Shown: piece by piece, positions 34,817 through 43,535 of the stretch
How positions within the stretch are numbered: the stretch's first letter is position 1
Layout: the number at the start of each line of letters is the position of its first letter
From: an uncultured Bradyrhizobium sp.
GTDB lineage: Bacteria; Pseudomonadota; Alphaproteobacteria; Rhizobiales; Xanthobacteraceae
Length of the DNA: 64,000 nucleotides
Assembly (NCBI RefSeq): GCF_936943645.1
Contig: NZ_CAKZJO010000052.1
Coordinates: 124,001-188,000 of the forward strand
Direction of reading: 5' to 3'
The notes under the pieces: model-generated
Told to the model about the DNA's origin: nothing
The model's database searches: none
What the model saw: only the letters and a program-made list of their open reading frames with translations
Translations under genes and position numbers: made by a program

Positions 34817-37800
34817 CTACTCCGCGGCCTGCCGTGCGTAAGCTCCATTCGCAGCATCCTGATCGGCAGCAACCGCATCATCAGGCAGCCCCCGCCCCTT
34901 CACCAGGCCGAAGATCGCAGGGATCACGATCAGCGTCAGCAGCGTCGACGAGATCATGCCGCCGATCATCGGCAGCGCGATGCGCTGCATGATCTCCGAC
35001 CCCGCACCGGTGCTCCACATGATCGGCAGCAGGCCCGCCATGATGGCGACCACGGTCATCATCTTGGGACGGACGCGCTCGACCGCGCCCACCATGATGG
35101 CGTCGTGGAGGTCGCGCCGCGTGACGACGCGACCCTCGATGCTGCGCTTCGCCTTCATCTCGGCCAGCGCGTGATCGAGATAGATCAGCATCACGACGCC
35201 GGTCTCGGCAGCAACGCCGGCGAGCGCGATGAAGCCGACGGCGACCGCCACCGACAGGTTGAAGCCGAACCACCACATCATCCAGATGCCGCCGACCAGT
35301 GCGAACGGCAGCGACAACATCACGATCAGCGTCTCGGTCAGCGCCCTGAAATTGAGGTACAGCAGCAGGAAGATGATCGTCAGCGTTACGGGCACGACGA
35401 TCTTGAGGCGCGCGGCGGCGCGCTGCAGATATTCGTACTGGCCGCTCCAGACCACATAGGTGCCGGCGGCAAATTGGATGCTTTCCGTCACGGCGCGCTG
35501 GGCATCCGCGACGTAACTGCCGATGTCGCGATCGCGAATATCGACATAGATGTAGGTCGCGAGCTGGCCATTCTCGGTGCGGATCGAGGTTGGCCCGCGC
35601 GCCGGCTCGACCTTGGCGACTTCGCCGAGCGGCACGGCGCCGCCCGCCGGCATCGGCACCAGGATATCGCCGGCGATGGCCTTGGGATTGTCGCGGAGGT
35701 CGCGCGGATAGCGCATGTTCACCGTGAAGCGCTGCCGTCCCTCGACGGTCGTCGTCACGGTCTGGCCGCCGAGCGCAGCGGCGATGGTGTCCTGCACGTC
35801 CTGGATCAGGATGCCGTAGCGCGCGAGCGCCTCGCGATCCGGGACGATCTCGAGATAATAGCCGCCGATGCCGCGCTCGGCGTAGGCCGACGAGGTGCCC
35901 GGAACGGTCTTGATCACCCGCTCGACTTGCCGCGCGAGGCGGTCGATCTCGGCAAGATCGGTGCCCATGACCTTGACGCCGACCGGCGTGCGGATGCCGG
36001 TCGACAACATGTCGATACGCGCCTTGATCGGCATGGTCCAGGCGTTGGAGACGCCGGGGAACTGCAGCGCCTTGTCCATCTCCGCGATCAGGCTGTCGAT
36101 GGTGACGCCGGGACGCCAGGCTTCCTTCGGTTTCAGGTTGACCACCGTCTCGAACATCTCGGTCGGCGCCGGATCGGTCGCCGTCGCCGCCCGCCCCGCC
36201 TTGCCGTAGACGGAGGCGACCTCGGGGAACGACTTGATGATGCGGTCCTGGGTTTGCATCAGCTCGGCCGCCTTGGTGACGGAGATGCCGGGCAGCGTGG
36301 TCGGCATGTAAAGCAGCGTGCCCTCGTTCAGCGTCGGCATGAACTCGGTGCCGAGCCGGCTTGCCGGCCAGATCGTGACGGCGAGTACGGCGAGCGAGGC
36401 CAGGATCACCACCGTCTTGGCACGCAGCACGCCCCTGATCACGGGACGGTAGACCCAGATCAGGAAACGGTTGATGACGTTCCGGCTCTCCGGCACGATC
36501 TTGCCGCGGACGAAGATCACCATCAGCGCAGGCACGAGCGTCACCGACAGCAGAGCCGCCGCGGCCATCGAGAACGTCTTGGTGAAGGCGAGCGGGCTGA
36601 ACAGCCGCCCCTCCTGCGATTCCAGCGTGAAGATTGGCATGAACGACACGGTGATGATCAGCAGGCTGAAGAACAGGGCAGGTCCGACTTCGGACGCGGC
36701 ATCGATCAGGATCTGCACCCGCGACTGGCCCGGCTCGGCGCGTTCGAGGTGCTTGTGGGCGTTCTCGATCATGACGATGGCGGCATCGACCATAGCGCCG
36801 ATCGCGATCGCGATGCCGCCCAGGCTCATGATGTTCGAGCCGAGGCCGAGCAGCTTCATGGCCCCGAACGCCATGAGCACGCCGACCGGCAGCATCAGGA
36901 TCGCGACCAGCGCGCTGCGGACATGCAGCAGGAACACGATGCAGACCAGCGCGACGACGACGCTCTCCTCGAACAGCGTATGCTTGAGCGTGTCGATGGC
37001 CGCATAGATCAGGCTGGAACGGTCGTAGACCGGCACGATCTCGACCGATTTCGGCAGGCTGCTCGCGATCTCCCTGAAGCGCTTCTTGACGTTCTCGATG
37101 ACGTCGAGGGCGTTGACGCCGAAGCGCTGCAGCACGATGCCGCTGGCGACCTCGCCCTCGCCGTTCAGCTCGGTGATGCCGCGGCGTTCGTCCGGTCCGA
37201 GCTCGACATGGGCGACGTCGCGCAGCAGCACCGGCGTGCCGTTGCTCGTCTTCAGCACGATGTTGCCGAGGTCGTTGATGCCCTTGATGTAGCCCTTGCC
37301 GCGGATGACGTATTCGAACTCGGCAAGCTCGACGGTGCGCCCGCCGACATCGGCGTTGCTGGCGCGGATGGCGTCGCGGATCTTCTGCATGCTGATGCCG
37401 CGGTCGCGCATCCGCTGCGGATCGAGCACCACGTTGTACTGCTTGACGAAGCCGCCGATGCTGGCGACCTCGGCGACGCCTTCGGCCTTGGCCAGCGCGA
37501 ACTTCAGATTCCAGTCCTGGATCGTCCTGGCGTCGGCGAGATTCAGCTCCTTCGACATCACGGCATATTGGTAGACCCAGCCGACGCCGGTGGCATCGGG
37601 CCCGATGGTCGGGCTGACGCCGGCGGGCAGCCGCGAGGCCGCGCCGTTCAGGAATTCCAGCACGCGCGAGCGCGCCCAGTAAATGTCGGTGCCGTCCTCG
37701 AAGATCACGTAGACGAACGACACGCCGAAGAAGGAGAAGCCGCGGACCACCTTCGATTTCGGTACGGTGAGCATCGCCGTGGTCAGGGGATAGGTGACCT

Positions 37801-37990
37801 GGTCCTCGATCACCTGCGGCGCCTGGCCGGGATATTCGGTGTAGACGATCACCTGCGTGTCGGAGAGATCCGGGATCGCGTCGAGCGGCAAGTGAACCAA
37901 CGCGTACAGACCTGCCGCGGCCGCAAAGCCGGTGCCGAAAAGCACCAGCAGCAGGTTGCGTGCCGACCAGGCGATGATGCGGGCGATCAT
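34817..37990 (-). CDS. cusA: Heavy-metal RND efflux pump, CusA/CzcA family
   Basis: 1057 residues, full length. N-terminal helix, two large periplasmic domains and 12 helices. The HME-RND sequence WTMPIKARIDMLSTGIRTPVG is characteristic of the Cu(I)/Ag(I)-exporting CusA branch; DIYWARSRVLEF and GVGWVYQYAV are other CusA-type motifs. It takes metal from periplasm or cytoplasm and drives it outward with protons. The start overlaps the adaptor gene stop by four bases, showing coupling. No outer-membrane factor gene is in this operon. Confidence 0.9.
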   Translation of the reverse strand: MIARIIAWSARNLLLVLFGTGFAAAAGLYALVHLPLDAIPDLSDTQVIVYTEYPGQAPQVIEDQVTYPLTTAMLTVPKSKVVRGFSFFGVSFVYVIFEDGTDIYWARSRVLEFLNGAASRLPAGVSPTIGPDATGVGWVYQYAVMSKELNLADARTIQDWNLKFALAKAEGVAEVASIGGFVKQYNVVLDPQRMRDRGISMQKIRDAIRASNADVGGRTVELAEFEYVIRGKGYIKGINDLGNIVLKTSNGTPVLLRDVAHVELGPDERRGITELNGEGEVASGIVLQRFGVNALDVIENVKKRFREIASSLPKSVEIVPVYDRSSLIYAAIDTLKHTLFEESVVVALVCIVFLLHVRSALVAILMLPVGVLMAFGAMKLLGLGSNIMSLGGIAIAIGAMVDAAIVMIENAHKHLERAEPGQSRVQILIDAASEVGPALFFSLLIITVSFMPIFTLESQEGRLFSPLAFTKTFSMAAAALLSVTLVPALMVIFVRGKIVPESRNVINRFLIWVYRPVIRGVLRAKTVVILASLAVLAVTIWPASRLGTEFMPTLNEGTLLYMPTTLPGISVTKAAELMQTQDRIIKSFPEVASVYGKAGRAATATDPAPTEMFETVVNLKPKEAWRPGVTIDSLIAEMDKALQFPGVSNAWTMPIKARIDMLSTGIRTPVGVKVMGTDLAEIDRLARQVERVIKTVPGTSSAYAERGIGGYYLEIVPDREALARYGILIQDVQDTIAAALGGQTVTTTVEGRQRFTVNMRYPRDLRDNPKAIAGDILVPMPAGGAVPLGEVAKVEPARGPTSIRTENGQLATYIYVDIRDRDIGSYVADAQRAVTESIQFAAGTYVVWSGQYEYLQRAAARLKIVVPVTLTIIFLLLYLNFRALTETLIVMLSLPFALVGGIWMMWWFGFNLSVAVAVGFIALAGVAAETGVVMLIYLDHALAEMKAKRSIEGRVVTRRDLHDAIMVGAVERVRPKMMTVVAIMAGLLPIMWSTGAGSEIMQRIALPMIGGMISSTLLTLIVIPAIFGLVKGRGLPDDAVAADQDAANGAYARQAAE

Positions 37991-39408
37991 TTGTGCTCTC
38001 CCGTTGCATGGCCCGGTTCGGCAGCCTGAGGTGCTGCCTCGGCAAAGCCTTTGAGCGCGGCCTTGAGATTGCTTTCCGCATCGATCAGGAAGTTGGCGGA
38101 TGTGACTACGGCCTCGCCATCCGACAGCCCGCCGCGCACCTCGATATAGCCACCGCCGCGGCGGCCGAGCTTCACCTCACGCGGCTCGAAACGCCCTTCT
38201 CCCTTGTCGACGAGAACGGCCTGGCGCGTGCCGGTATCGAGCACGGAGCTGTCCTCGATCGCCAGCACGGGCGTGGCGTCGGCCGTGTCGATGTCAGCAT
38301 CGACATACATGTCCGGCAACAGCGCAGCATCGCGATTGGCAAGCTCGATCCGGACGCGAACCGTCCTGGTGTCGCGGTTCACCTGGGGATAGACGATTGC
38401 GATCCTGCCGCTGAAGATGCGGCCGGGAAAGCTCCGCGCGCGCACCGCCACGGGCTGGCCGACCGCGACATTGCCGAGATCGCGCTCGGCGACGTCGACC
38501 AGCGCCCAGACCTGCGAGATATCAGCGATCCGGAACAGCACGTCGCCGGGATTGGCGCGCATGCCCTCAATCGCGTTGCGCTCGAGCACGATGCCGTCGC
38601 GCGGCGCGGACCAATGGATGGTGACGGGCGCAACGCGCGTCCGCTCCATCTCGGCGATCACGGGTTCGGGGACGTCGAGATTGACCAATCGTTGCCGTGA
38701 GCCGCGGCCATACACCTCGACGCCGCCCACCGTCTTCGAGGTGATCGTGGCGAGATATTCCGCCGCGGCGGAGGTGACGGCCGAACTGTAGATTTCCATC
38801 AACGACTGGCCTGATCTCACGCGCGTTCCGGTGGTGACGTCGGCGACCTTCTGCACGAAACTTTCCGCACGCATCGCGATCACCGAGACGCGGCGCTCGT
38901 CGAGCTGGATCGTGCCGGGGGCCTTGACCGTAACGCGGATCGCGCGGCGCTGAACGGGTTCGGATTTCACGCCGGTGCGCTGGATCTTGCCCGGCGACAG
39001 CTTCACCGTGCCGTCGTCGATCTCGTCGCCTTCGTAGACGGGGACGTAGTTCATCCCCATCGGATCCTTCTTCGGCACCGGCGAGGTGTCGGGCAGGCCC
39101 ATGGGGTTTCGGTAGTAGAGGATTTTTCGCGACGAGGCCGCCTGCGCCGCCTTCGGTGACGCCGCTTCTGCCTGATCGTCGTCATAGACCGGCAAATAGT
39201 CGCGGCCGCGATCGTCCTTCCTTGGGGCGGCGGACCACAGCGGCGCGCCGCTGGGATCGCGGTAATAGAGCGGAGTTCGGTCCGCCGGCACCGCAGCCGC
39301 GGTCACCTCGGCATGCACGGACCAGCGCCCGGCGTTCGAGGACCAGTATGCACCCAAGGCGAGGCCACCGCCGAGAGCGAGAAGTGTCAAAAGACGCAGC
39401 GTCTTCAT
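37987..39408 (-). CDS. cusB: RND periplasmic adaptor, CusB family, with two N-terminal heavy-metal-binding domains
   Basis: 473 residues. A signal/anchor (LRLLTLLALGGGLALGAYW) is followed by two short heavy-metal-binding modules, one around LYYRDPSGAP...LPVYDDD and one around LYYRNPMGLP...YVPVYEGDE (residues ~45-125). The membrane-fusion hairpin and beta-barrel follow. Duplicated HMBD modules are an elaboration on E. coli CusB. The adaptor bridges the pump to an outer-membrane channel and delivers Cu(I)/Ag(I). It lies 79 bp after the FixH-family gene. Confidence 0.88.
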   Translation of the reverse strand: MKTLRLLTLLALGGGLALGAYWSSNAGRWSVHAEVTAAAVPADRTPLYYRDPSGAPLWSAAPRKDDRGRDYLPVYDDDQAEAASPKAAQAASSRKILYYRNPMGLPDTSPVPKKDPMGMNYVPVYEGDEIDDGTVKLSPGKIQRTGVKSEPVQRRAIRVTVKAPGTIQLDERRVSVIAMRAESFVQKVADVTTGTRVRSGQSLMEIYSSAVTSAAAEYLATITSKTVGGVEVYGRGSRQRLVNLDVPEPVIAEMERTRVAPVTIHWSAPRDGIVLERNAIEGMRANPGDVLFRIADISQVWALVDVAERDLGNVAVGQPVAVRARSFPGRIFSGRIAIVYPQVNRDTRTVRVRIELANRDAALLPDMYVDADIDTADATPVLAIEDSSVLDTGTRQAVLVDKGEGRFEPREVKLGRRGGGYIEVRGGLSDGEAVVTSANFLIDAESNLKAALKGFAEAAPQAAEPGHATGEHK

Positions 39409-39487
39409 GGTGTGTCTCCGCGCGCCGGGCGCGCGTCCATGTGAATGGGACAGAAAAGGTCGGACGCCGCGCGCGGCGTCCGCACGC

Positions 39488-39880
39488 TCACTTGGTCGCC
39501 GTGACGATCACCTTGCCGGTGACGGTCTCGGCCTCGCCCTGCACCTTCGCCGACAGCGTGACCTGGTAGCGGCCAGCCATCGGCAGGTCCGTCCTGAAGG
39601 CGTAGACGCCCGGCTCCTGCGACGGCAGCGGCGCCACTGCCGATTCCATCTCGGCCATGCCGTCCGGGGCCATGTCGACGCGGGTCTTGAAGATGACGGC
39701 ATCTGCCACCGGCTTGCCGGTCTGCTTGTTGGTCAGGCGAACCGCGAGCGTGACGTCGTCGCCCTTCTTCATCTGCGCCGTGACGGGCTCGAAGGCGTAA
39801 TCGCCGGCGCCCGCCATCGCGGCGGAAGCGGCAAGCGAAAGGGTGGCGGCGAGTGCCGCTGTGCTGAATTTGGAAAGCAT
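39488..39880 (-). CDS. FixH-family exported protein
   Basis: 130 residues from ATG 39880, where a signal peptide begins (MLSKFSTAALAATLSLAAS, cleavage near AAMAGA). The remainder is an immunoglobulin-like fold of the FixH family/YtkA type (GDDVTLAVRLTNKQTGKPV, GVYAFRTDLPMAGRYQVTLS). Members near copper operons are thought to act in periplasmic metal handling. Here it lies in the operon between the small Cys/Met-rich protein and cusB. Not the membrane FixH of the fixGHIS operon. Confidence 0.78.
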   Translation of the reverse strand: MLSKFSTAALAATLSLAASAAMAGAGDYAFEPVTAQMKKGDDVTLAVRLTNKQTGKPVADAVIFKTRVDMAPDGMAEMESAVAPLPSQEPGVYAFRTDLPMAGRYQVTLSAKVQGEAETVTGKVIVTATK

Positions 39881-39982
39881 TGTCCTGTCCTCATGATCTG
39901 GTCTTTCGCCGTGGCGCATGAAACGCGCGCACGTCAGTCCGCGCGCGGGGCATGCCGCACGCGTCTTCAGGGCTTGGCGAGA

Positions 39983-40348
39983 TCAGATTCGAGGAGGTCG
40001 GAAGGGAGGACTGGCGCCGCCGATGGTGACGACCTGATCCTCAGGAATGGGAAGCGTGCTGGCGACGATGGCGAAATGTCCGAACGCGGCCGGCCTGACG
40101 TCAGCGAGGACGATCATCCCGCCGACGCAGCAAAAACCCATCCCGCATTTGTAGCCGGCAGGCTGCGAGCCCGCGCCCTTCATGTCGGGGCAGCAATCGT
40201 CCATCGACATCCCGGCGTCGCCGCCCATCTGCATGGCCGCCTGCATGTCGTCCGACGACATGGCAAGGCCGGATGCGGACGCGCCAACGGGCAGCATCGC
40301 CAGGGACATGGCGATGACGAATGCCAGGATGGTACGGACGAACCGCAT
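39983..40348 (-). CDS. Small exported Cys/Met-rich protein of the metal-efflux operon
   Basis: 121 residues from ATG 40348, with a signal peptide (MRFVRTILAFVIAMSLAMLP). The mature part has the cluster MQMGGDAGMSMDDCCPDMKG and then YKCGMGFCCVGGM: about eight methionines and five cysteines, a composition suited to binding Cu(I). No named family is recognised. It is the first gene of the operon, after the FixK2-type promoter. A periplasmic copper chaperone or sensor is a reasonable guess only. Confidence 0.65.
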   Translation of the reverse strand: MRFVRTILAFVIAMSLAMLPVGASASGLAMSSDDMQAAMQMGGDAGMSMDDCCPDMKGAGSQPAGYKCGMGFCCVGGMIVLADVRPAAFGHFAIVASTLPIPEDQVVTIGGASPPFRPPRI

Positions 40349-40387
40349 CAATATCGACTTACCTTCGGACCAGAATGCTTCCCTAGT

Positions 40388-40393
40388 AGCATA
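40388..40393 (-). promoter_or_regulatory. -10 box of the metal-efflux operon
   Basis: TATGCT on the minus strand; the predicted start near 40381 is 40.5 bases from the centre of the FixK2-type box, the class II distance. Confidence 0.5.
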
Positions 40394-40414
40394 CTCCGGT
40401 GCTGAGGGCATTCG

Positions 40415-40428
40415 TTGATCCCGGTCAA
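40415..40428 (-). promoter_or_regulatory. FixK2/FNR-type box upstream of the metal-efflux operon
   Basis: TTGATCCCGGTCAA fits the Bradyrhizobium FixK2 consensus TTG(A/C)-N6-(T/G)CAA and is close to the FNR box TTGAT-N4-ATCAA with one mismatch. It lies ~67-80 bp upstream of the operon's first start. The reduced consensus occurs by chance a few times in 64 kb, so spacing to the -10 box carries much of the weight. Confidence 0.55.
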
Positions 40429-40463
40429 GCATTCGTGAGCGAGACCCGCCTGCGGGCCGCAGC

Positions 40464-41441
40464 TCAGATCTTCGGGATCTTCGCCCTCTCCACCACGCCG
40501 GTCCATTTCGCGATCTCGGTCTCGATCAGCTTCTTCATCTCCTCCGGCGAGCTGCCGCGAACCTCGCCGCCGACGGCCGTCTCCAGGCGCTGCTTGAGCT
40601 CGGGATCGCGGAGCGCGTCGAGCGTTGCGGCATTGAGTGCGGCGATGATGGCGGGCGGCGTTCCCTTCGGCGCCAGCAGGCCGGCCCAGGTGCGCACATC
40701 GTAGCCCTTGATGCCAGCCTCCTGCACGGTCGGGACGTCGGGCAGCAGCGCGGTGCGCGTCGGCGAGGTCACGGCGAGGCCGCGGATCGCGCCGCTCTGG
40801 ATCTGCGGGGCGAGCAGGACGGGCGTTCCGACGACGATGGGAACGTCGCCGCCGAGCAGCGCGGTGGTGGATTGGGAATCGCCGCGATACGGCACGTGCA
40901 CGATCTCGATGCCGGCTGTGGCGTTGAGCAATTCACCCGCGAGGTGATGGGTGCTGCCGAAGCCGACCGATCCAAAGCTGAGCGAGCCCGGCTTTGCCTT
41001 GGCCATCGCGATGAGCTCGCCGAGCGATTTCGCGGGGTAGTCGTTACGTACGGCGATGACGAGCGCGTAATAGACCAGCGTCGAGATCATCTCGAAGCTT
41101 TCGGCCGGCTGATAGGCCAGGCTCTTGTAGGTCGCCGCCGAAATTGCGTGCGCACCGGTGACGAGGCCGAGCGTGTAGCCGTCGGGCGCCGCCTTGGCGA
41201 CCGCGTCGGCCGCGATGTTGCCGCCGGCGCCCGGCTTGGCCTCGACGATAACAGGCTGGCCAAGCTTCTTCGATAGCCCGTCGGCGATGATGCGCGACAG
41301 CGTGTCGGCCGCGCCGCCGGCGGCAAAGCCGTGCAGCAGGCGGATCGGACGCGACGGATAAGTCTCCGCCCATGCAGAGCCGGTCACCAGAAAAACGCCA
41401 AGCAGAAAAATGGCCGCAGCAAGCCGTTTCATCCCTCGCAT
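40464..41441 (-). CDS. Tripartite tricarboxylate transporter substrate-binding protein (Bug family)
   Basis: 325 residues with a signal peptide (MKRLAAAIFLLGVFLVTGSA). The fold signature of Bug periplasmic receptors is present: YPSRPIRLLHGFAAGGAADT near the N-terminus and GAGGNIAADAVAKAAPDGY. These receptors bind carboxylates or aromatic acids for TctAB-type permeases, but no permease gene is in the window. It lies 72 bp after the extradiol-dioxygenase-like gene and likely belongs to the leftward operon from 43428, taking up that pathway's substrate. Confidence 0.88.
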   Translation of the reverse strand: MRGMKRLAAAIFLLGVFLVTGSAWAETYPSRPIRLLHGFAAGGAADTLSRIIADGLSKKLGQPVIVEAKPGAGGNIAADAVAKAAPDGYTLGLVTGAHAISAATYKSLAYQPAESFEMISTLVYYALVIAVRNDYPAKSLGELIAMAKAKPGSLSFGSVGFGSTHHLAGELLNATAGIEIVHVPYRGDSQSTTALLGGDVPIVVGTPVLLAPQIQSGAIRGLAVTSPTRTALLPDVPTVQEAGIKGYDVRTWAGLLAPKGTPPAIIAALNAATLDALRDPELKQRLETAVGGEVRGSSPEEMKKLIETEIAKWTGVVERAKIPKI

Positions 41442-41513
41442 GGATGCATCTCCCTCAATTGTTATGTCGTTGGCCGCAACGCGTGCGGCGTCATTCAGAT
41501 CGCGTTCAATTCG

Positions 41514-42419
41514 CTAGCGCGCAAACTCCGTGCATTCAGGCGAAGGCGGCATGCCCCAAACATCGCGCGGCAGCCCGACCCAGACCTTTGGCCGCTGCGG
41601 ACGATCGCGATGCCAGGGCCGCGGGTCGAAATAGCCGAGCGCCTCGTCGGTCATGCGGTCGAGATCGCAGAACAGCTCGACCAGATGCCCATCGGGATTG
41701 CGGTGATAGATCGCGGTGTTGTGCCCGGGACCGTGACGCACCGGCCCCCAGAGCACAGCCAGCTTGTGCCGCGCGAGATGGTCGCAGGCCCGATGCATGT
41801 GCTCGGGGCCGCGCAGCTCGAACGCGAAATGATGCAGACCACGATCGGAGGCGCGGGCAAAATTCAGCGTGTGATGCTCGAAGCCGCTGCGCATGAAGAC
41901 GAAGCGGTCCTCGATCCAGTCGGAGACGCGCAGGCCCATTACGTTCGCGAAGAAGTCCGACGCGGCTTTGGGATCGGGCGTGCGCAGCGCGACATGGCCG
42001 AGCTTGGCCACGGTGAGCGCACCGATCCTCTCCTGCGCAGGCGTCGGCGTCCAGCCCTGGATCAATTCGAAGCGGGTGCCTTCGGGATCGGTGAAGGACA
42101 ATAGCCTGGAGATACCGGGCAGGAAATCGCTGTGGATCTCGGGCCGCAGATCCACCTGCTTCAGCGCGGCGCCCAGCGCCTCCAGCTGGACATCAGGCGA
42201 AATTTCGAAGGCGATACTCTTCAGCGCGGCATCACCGGGCTCGATCACCAGCGAGAGCTGCTCGGAATCATTGGCGAGGAACAGGCGTTGTCCGTCGCGG
42301 GCAACGAGGCCGAGACCGATCACGCCGCGATAATAGTCGAGCAGCCTCTCAGGATCGGGCGAGGTGAAGGTCGCGTGCCGCAGCCGGGTGAAGCGTGCGA
42401 TGGGTGCTTGTGTCGTCAT
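41514..42419 (-). CDS. Two-domain VOC protein, type I extradiol dioxygenase-like
   Basis: About 301 residues from ATG 42419; an ATG 12 bases earlier is also possible. Two VOC modules: the first starts FTRLRHATFTSPDPERLLDY, the second KLGHVALRTPDPKAASDFF. In the second, His in LGHVALRT, His in LHHFAFEL and Glu in GHLVELFCD make the Fe(II) triad of type I extradiol catechol dioxygenases. Such enzymes cleave catechols next to the diol. It lies 16 bp after the oxidoreductase gene in the operon. An aromatic ring-cleavage role is likely, substrate unknown. Confidence 0.82.
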   Translation of the reverse strand: MTTQAPIARFTRLRHATFTSPDPERLLDYYRGVIGLGLVARDGQRLFLANDSEQLSLVIEPGDAALKSIAFEISPDVQLEALGAALKQVDLRPEIHSDFLPGISRLLSFTDPEGTRFELIQGWTPTPAQERIGALTVAKLGHVALRTPDPKAASDFFANVMGLRVSDWIEDRFVFMRSGFEHHTLNFARASDRGLHHFAFELRGPEHMHRACDHLARHKLAVLWGPVRHGPGHNTAIYHRNPDGHLVELFCDLDRMTDEALGYFDPRPWHRDRPQRPKVWVGLPRDVWGMPPSPECTEFAR

Positions 42420-42435
42420 CGTGCAGTCCATCCCC

Positions 42436-43428
42436 TCATGGAATCATGATGATCTTGCCGAGCGCGGAGCCCTGCTCCAGCAGCGTATGCGCCTTCCTGA
42501 CCTCGTCGAGCTTCAAAACCGCCGAGATCGCCGGCTTGATCGCGTTGCGGCTCAGCGCATCGATCACGCTACGCATCAGCGCCCGGCGCCCGTCGCGATC
42601 ATGGTCGTAGATGTGGAAGGAGAAGCAGCGGATCGCCGGACAGATGTCGAGATGGTCGCGCATCGCCGCCATCAAATTCTCTTCCGGCAATCCGGCAAAG
42701 GCATTGTACGACAGCAGCGTGCCCCATTTGCCGAGCGCGCCGAGATAGGCGGTGAATTCGGGACCGCAGACGTGATCGAGCACGAGACCGACACCCTCGC
42801 CACCCGTCAGCTCGCGGGTGCGCGCAACCACGTCCTCGCGCCGGTAGTAGATGATGTGGTCGGCGCCGTTGGCCTTCGCAAAGGCGGCCTTCTCCTCGGT
42901 CGAGACCGTGCCGATGACTTTCATCCCGGCGAGCTTGGCCAACTGCACCAGCGCGGTGCCGACACCGCCGGCAGCCCCGATCACCAGCACGCTTTCGGGC
43001 GCGCGCGGATGGCGGCATTCATGCAATAGAGCGTAGGCGACTTGATAGTTCGACAGGCACACCGCGGCTTGCAGATCGACATGATCAGGCAGCGCGTGCA
43101 CGGCATCCGCGGGTGCAACGACATGGTCGGCGTAGCAGCCGCCGCGCTGGGAGAGATCCCGCGCGCTCAGCAGCACCTTCTGGCCGATCGCAAAGCCCTC
43201 GATACCGGGCCCGAGCGCGGAGATGCGGCCGGCGACGTCGTTGCCAGGATTGGCCGGCAGCGGCGGCATCCATTTGTAGACGCCGCGCCGGATCAGCACG
43301 TCGGGCTGCCCGACCCCGAACGCCTCGGCCCGGATCTGCACCTGGCCCGCGCCCGGCTCGGGCACCGCAAGCTCGACCACCTCAAGTGCATCCGGCCCAC
43401 CCGGCTGACGCACCAGCACCGCCCTCAT
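42436..43428 (-). CDS. NADPH:quinone-oxidoreductase-like MDR enzyme
   Basis: 330 residues from ATG 43428, with GGAG upstream. Nucleotide-binding site GAAGGVGTALVQLAKLAGM, and the GroES-like N-terminal half. It lacks the structural-zinc cysteine cluster of alcohol dehydrogenases, placing it with quinone oxidoreductase/QOR types that reduce quinones or enals using NADPH. It is the first gene of the leftward catabolic operon, next to the GntR-type operator. Confidence 0.85.
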   Translation of the reverse strand: MRAVLVRQPGGPDALEVVELAVPEPGAGQVQIRAEAFGVGQPDVLIRRGVYKWMPPLPANPGNDVAGRISALGPGIEGFAIGQKVLLSARDLSQRGGCYADHVVAPADAVHALPDHVDLQAAVCLSNYQVAYALLHECRHPRAPESVLVIGAAGGVGTALVQLAKLAGMKVIGTVSTEEKAAFAKANGADHIIYYRREDVVARTRELTGGEGVGLVLDHVCGPEFTAYLGALGKWGTLLSYNAFAGLPEENLMAAMRDHLDICPAIRCFSFHIYDHDRDGRRALMRSVIDALSRNAIKPAISAVLKLDEVRKAHTLLEQGSALGKIIMIP

Positions 43429-43449
43429 GTCTCGCGCTCCCCAGACCAT

Positions 43450-43461
43450 ATTTTCGAAAAT
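43450..43461. promoter_or_regulatory. GntR operator candidate, site A
   Basis: ATTTTCGAAAAT, a perfect 12-base palindrome 22 bp before the oxidoreductase start, in the divergent region with the gntR gene. A partial second copy (ACGAAAAT) follows ~11 bases later. The identical 12-mer recurs at 44279. Confidence 0.7.
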
Positions 43462-43535
43462 CATACCGTTTACGAAAATTATTGCAAGATGGTCGTTGCC
43501 GCGGCATCTTGGGCCATCGATTCATTGGCTGAACC

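Noticed and set aside
34730..38029. Open frames of ~1000 codons on both strands across cusA in other frames
   Set aside because: Same GC-bias effect. Only the CusA frame has family motifs and a coupled start.
40375..40392. ATGCT-N8-AGCAT inverted repeat near the copper-operon promoter as a copper-sensor (MerR-type) operator
   Set aside because: The arms are too short and not like known CueR sites, and the region is better explained as a -10 box behind a FixK2-type box.
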